Source of the DNA: Pseudoalteromonas gelatinilytica
GTDB lineage: Bacteria; Pseudomonadota; Gammaproteobacteria; Enterobacterales; Alteromonadaceae
Direction of reading: 5' to 3'
NCBI RefSeq assembly: GCF_001641615.1
Contig: NZ_LRRU01000011.1
Location: 1 to 64,000 of the forward strand
Length of the DNA: 64,000 bases
A program made the translations under genes and the position numbers. The notes beneath the pieces are model-generated. The model searched no databases. It saw nothing but the letters and a program-made list of their open reading frames with translations, and was not told the DNA's origin. Positions 61,341-64,000 of this stretch are shown one piece after another. Position 1 is the stretch's first letter; every line of letters begins with the position of its first letter.

Positions 61341-63989
61341 TTACTCACCCACAACGGTCACGCGGCTGGTTTGCTGTGCGTTCAAGCGAGTACGTAGCGC
61401 AACTTTTGCATTGTTATCAACCTTCACAGGCTCAGCGTAAGTTTGCCAGCTTTGGCCGTTGTCTAGGCTGTACTCAATGCTCAAATATGCAAATGCACTG
61501 TTGGCATATAACTTACCATTTTCAATCACGCCGCCCGGTACTGGTAAGTGCAGATTGATGCCATCTTTGGCTAACTTATCAAGCTCTTTCAAACCGACTG
61601 CACTTGAGAACTCAGCCCAGTCTTTTGCTTGTTTTTTACTATCGACACTTTCGCCTTCCCAATCAGCTTTATGCCATGCGCGCTCTGCAACAGACAAAAT
61701 ACGCGGGAAGATCATTGCTAATACTTGCTCTTCAGTACGGATTGTTTCTGACCATACCTGACCTTGCATACCCAAAATATTCTCAGGCTTTTCAAGTTTA
61801 GGTAACGGGCGACCCACCAACGCTTCTAAATTAACGATTGGCTCACGAGTGCGGGTGTAATCAGCATTGGCATACACGTCATCTGGCATGTAATTAAAGG
61901 CTTTTTTAGTATCTGTGTAACGAGTTGCCCAGTAATAACCACGCTCTTCAGGGCTTGCTTCGTATGGGTGGTCAAAGTACAAATGCGTACCGTGTGATAA
62001 CACCACTTGGTAACCAGCATTTGCTAGGCGGTATGCTCTATCTGCAACCCCCCACTCCCAAATGTTATCCCAAGTATTTACGGTAAAGGTTTTATTAGGG
62101 AACTCATCACGTTTAAACGAGTTTTCACGGTCGTACATGATACCGTCTTCCCAAATCCCCGGAGAAATACCACGTTTTTCAAGTAAGGTCGCAACACGTT
62201 GTGTGAAGTAAGGTTTTAAATCTGCTGGACCAGATACACCGTTATTTGGATCGGCAAATAACGCCTGACAGATTGGCGAACCTATCCACGAACCAGCTCC
62301 AACTTCATCACCACCAATATGCAGGTTCTTTAATTGAACACCTGCTTCGCGGTACATCTGCTGAAGTTCATAAGTCACTTTATCTAAAAATGCGTAGGTT
62401 GAGTCCATACACACATTCATCGAGTTATCTTTGTAGTTTTGTACCGTCATGTACACAGAGGTATCTTTAGGATCGGTAAGCAAGTATTGCGTTGCCGGTC
62501 CCATATCTATGTGTTGAATTTCTTTGTTTGCTGAGCGCGTTTTAATATTGTTCTTAGCGGCTTTCTCAGCTTCTTCTAACATGTTGTGATAACGTGCTTC
62601 CATCGCTTTGATTGAGGCACGCGCATGACCAGGCCCTTCAACTTCAGGGATGATTTGAATGTGGCGGTCTTTCGCAAACTTTAATAACTCAACAAACTCA
62701 TCACGTTTCAGATAACCATTACCTGAGCCTGATTTAAACGGCCCAGTGCCAAGCTGAGTCAATAAACACTCGCGCTCTTCTAAATCAAAGCAGCGATAGC
62801 CGCCAACGTCAGTGAGTTCCGGCAGGCCCGGGATTTCAAGTCGCCAACCTTCATCTTCTGAAAAGTGCCAGTGTAGCTTATTCATTTTATAGCGAGCCAT
62901 TTGCTCAACCAGCTTGAACATTGCCTCTTTGCCATGGTAATTACGACCATTATCGTAGTGCATGCCACGCCAACCATAGCGCGGTGAATCTTCAAGTTCT
63001 AACTGCGGTAAGTTGGCACTGCCTTGGCTGTTGGCAGGAATGAGGTTCAGCAAACTTTGCATCGCATAAAACACACCGGCGTTATCGCTACCTACGATGG
63101 TGATCACTTCATCATCAATCTCTAGGGTGTAGCTTTCTGCTTTTGCATTATTGAGTTTAGGGTCAACTTTTAAGCGAATTACTTTGTCTTTGCCAACATT
63201 GATATGATCAGGCTGTGCTTTCAGGCTAATGCCATAGTCATCTTGTAAGTCTTGCATAAACACCATAACTTCGTGTTTAAGCTGCCCTTGATAACTAATT
63301 TGCCAATTATTGTTTAGCGTCGCACTACCACGGTTAAACTCAACGTTACGTGGCTTCGGAATAATACGCTTTAAAGCATCGTCTTTACTAACCGACACCT
63401 TGTCAGCGCTATTACGTTCATAGCGGACTTTTGCCGTTGCTAAAACAGATAAATCTTTTGGCTCATTGTAACGACGTAACTGGTTTTCGCGGGTAAATGG
63501 CGTTACAAACTGATTAAAGTCTTCAGTGTCGGTATTAGCAAATACAGCGGGTTTATTCTTGCCCGAAACAAAAAATGCCCGTGGCATAAAGTCACTGTAA
63601 GCAACAATCCACACTTGCGCATCGAACGGCAGCTCTAAGCTTTCACCTGCTGCTAAACCTTTAAATTCACTCGTTGGTACGATGCGATGAAGGTCACCAT
63701 TAACATGCTCAATGTTTAACCCCGCAACATACTCAGTTGAGATTTTACGAACTGAGTGAACATAAAGCTGCCAGTCGCTCTCGCCTGCAGGTAACGCCAC
63801 ATCAGAACCATTATTGAGGGTGATTTTTCCTAAAAAGCCCGCATCTTTATTACGAAAGTTATCTTCAACCGAAAATAGTAGTTCGGTACCTTTCGCAAAC
63901 TGATCAACTTGCGATTGGGTTAATGCTGCACTTGCCATTAAAGGGGCAGTCGCAAGCATTACCGCGAATACAGACTTTTTAAAATCCAT
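61341..63989 (-). CDS. Beta-N-acetylhexosaminidase / chitobiase, GH20
   Basis: It removes terminal GlcNAc from chitin oligosaccharides outside the cytoplasm. It is 882 residues with a Sec signal (MDFKKSVFAVMLATAPLMASA). An N-terminal CHB_HEX carbohydrate-binding domain is followed by a GH20b domain and the GH20 barrel with RGMHYDNGRNYHGKEAM, HWHFSEDEGWRLEI and the catalytic pair D561-E562 in HIGGDEVGAGSW. A C-terminal Ig-like CHB_HEX_C region (YSLDNGQSWQTYAEPV) closes the protein. AGGAG precedes the ATG near the right edge of the window. It pairs functionally with the NagP-like transporter. Confidence 0.93.
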   Translation of the reverse strand: MDFKKSVFAVMLATAPLMASAALTQSQVDQFAKGTELLFSVEDNFRNKDAGFLGKITLNNGSDVALPAGESDWQLYVHSVRKISTEYVAGLNIEHVNGDLHRIVPTSEFKGLAAGESLELPFDAQVWIVAYSDFMPRAFFVSGKNKPAVFANTDTEDFNQFVTPFTRENQLRRYNEPKDLSVLATAKVRYERNSADKVSVSKDDALKRIIPKPRNVEFNRGSATLNNNWQISYQGQLKHEVMVFMQDLQDDYGISLKAQPDHINVGKDKVIRLKVDPKLNNAKAESYTLEIDDEVITIVGSDNAGVFYAMQSLLNLIPANSQGSANLPQLELEDSPRYGWRGMHYDNGRNYHGKEAMFKLVEQMARYKMNKLHWHFSEDEGWRLEIPGLPELTDVGGYRCFDLEERECLLTQLGTGPFKSGSGNGYLKRDEFVELLKFAKDRHIQIIPEVEGPGHARASIKAMEARYHNMLEEAEKAAKNNIKTRSANKEIQHIDMGPATQYLLTDPKDTSVYMTVQNYKDNSMNVCMDSTYAFLDKVTYELQQMYREAGVQLKNLHIGGDEVGAGSWIGSPICQALFADPNNGVSGPADLKPYFTQRVATLLEKRGISPGIWEDGIMYDRENSFKRDEFPNKTFTVNTWDNIWEWGVADRAYRLANAGYQVVLSHGTHLYFDHPYEASPEERGYYWATRYTDTKKAFNYMPDDVYANADYTRTREPIVNLEALVGRPLPKLEKPENILGMQGQVWSETIRTEEQVLAMIFPRILSVAERAWHKADWEGESVDSKKQAKDWAEFSSAVGLKELDKLAKDGINLHLPVPGGVIENGKLYANSAFAYLSIEYSLDNGQSWQTYAEPVKVDNNAKVALRTRLNAQQTSRVTVVGE

Positions 63990-64000
63990 TACTTTCTCCT

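Noticed and set aside
60964-61440. Arg/Glu/Val-rich open frames in the hexosaminidase-transporter gap
   Set aside because: They are heptamer-array artefacts flanked by REP elements, lacking start signals.

Overview
The window looks like a chromosomal segment of a marine gammaproteobacterium of the Alteromonadales, most like Pseudoalteromonas. This is inferred from moderate-to-low GC, the dciA-secA-mutT neighbourhood, a large Wzx/Wzy surface-polysaccharide locus with a DUF481 protein and MscS at its edge, and a chitin/GlcNAc transporter-hexosaminidase pair. No database search was run, so genus and product names rest on motif and family recognition.

Layout. 1-1248 is a complete-looking IS3-family insertion sequence with a canonical -1 frameshift heptamer. 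1489-6022 (minus) carries mutT, secA and dciA. 6343-8351 (plus) is a sugar nucleotidyltransferase plus an N-acetylhexosamine-1-kinase-like enzyme. 8810-10650 (plus) is a beta-CASP RNase-like MBL protein and a bS23-type four-helix-bundle protein. 10734-36698 (minus) is polysaccharide locus A: from wza at the high-coordinate end through wzb, wzc, cysD, cysN, a KpsS/KpsC-like transferase, a putative polymerase, an acyltransferase, a sulfotransferase, a GT4, kdsC, kdsA, kdsB, kdsD, a WcaJ-type initiating transferase, a flippase, an SLC13 anion permease, cysC, a DHH phosphoesterase, galU and yjbH. rfaH (38177-38662) separates it from locus B (38788-56821, minus). B carries ugd, a WbpM/CapD-type dehydratase, a short initiating sugar transferase, two SDRs with altered catalytic residues, acyl/acetyltransferases, glycosyltransferases, its own Wzy and Wzx, rmlABC, wzz and an 889-residue multi-SLBB exporter. 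56948-58582 holds a DUF481 outer membrane protein and an MscS channel, 58862-58938 is tRNA-His, and 59486-63989 encodes a GlcNAc-type MFS transporter and a GH20 hexosaminidase.

How it works together. Locus A appears to combine a Wzy-dependent capsule pathway with a dedicated sulfation line: sulfate uptake (SLC13), ATP sulfurylase (CysDN), APS kinase (CysC), a PAPS-dependent sulfotransferase, and a DHH phosphoesterase that could remove the by-product PAP. It also has a full CMP-Kdo set and a Kdo-transferase-like protein. The inferred product is a sulfated, possibly Kdo-containing capsule. Locus B is a second complete Wzx/Wzy pathway (O-antigen or capsule) using dTDP-6-deoxyhexose, UDP-glucuronate and probably a 6-deoxy-HexNAc.

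Non-coding structure is unusually rich. Ten arrays of 7-bp tandem repeats, all variants of one heptamer theme and up to about 38 copies, sit in gene gaps, several starting on a stop codon. A family of REP-like palindromes beginning GTAGG is scattered throughout, with one subtype forming a six-unit 105-bp array upstream of wza. Three intact bS23-like genes and two truncated copies in a 290-bp tandem duplication are embedded in this repeat landscape.
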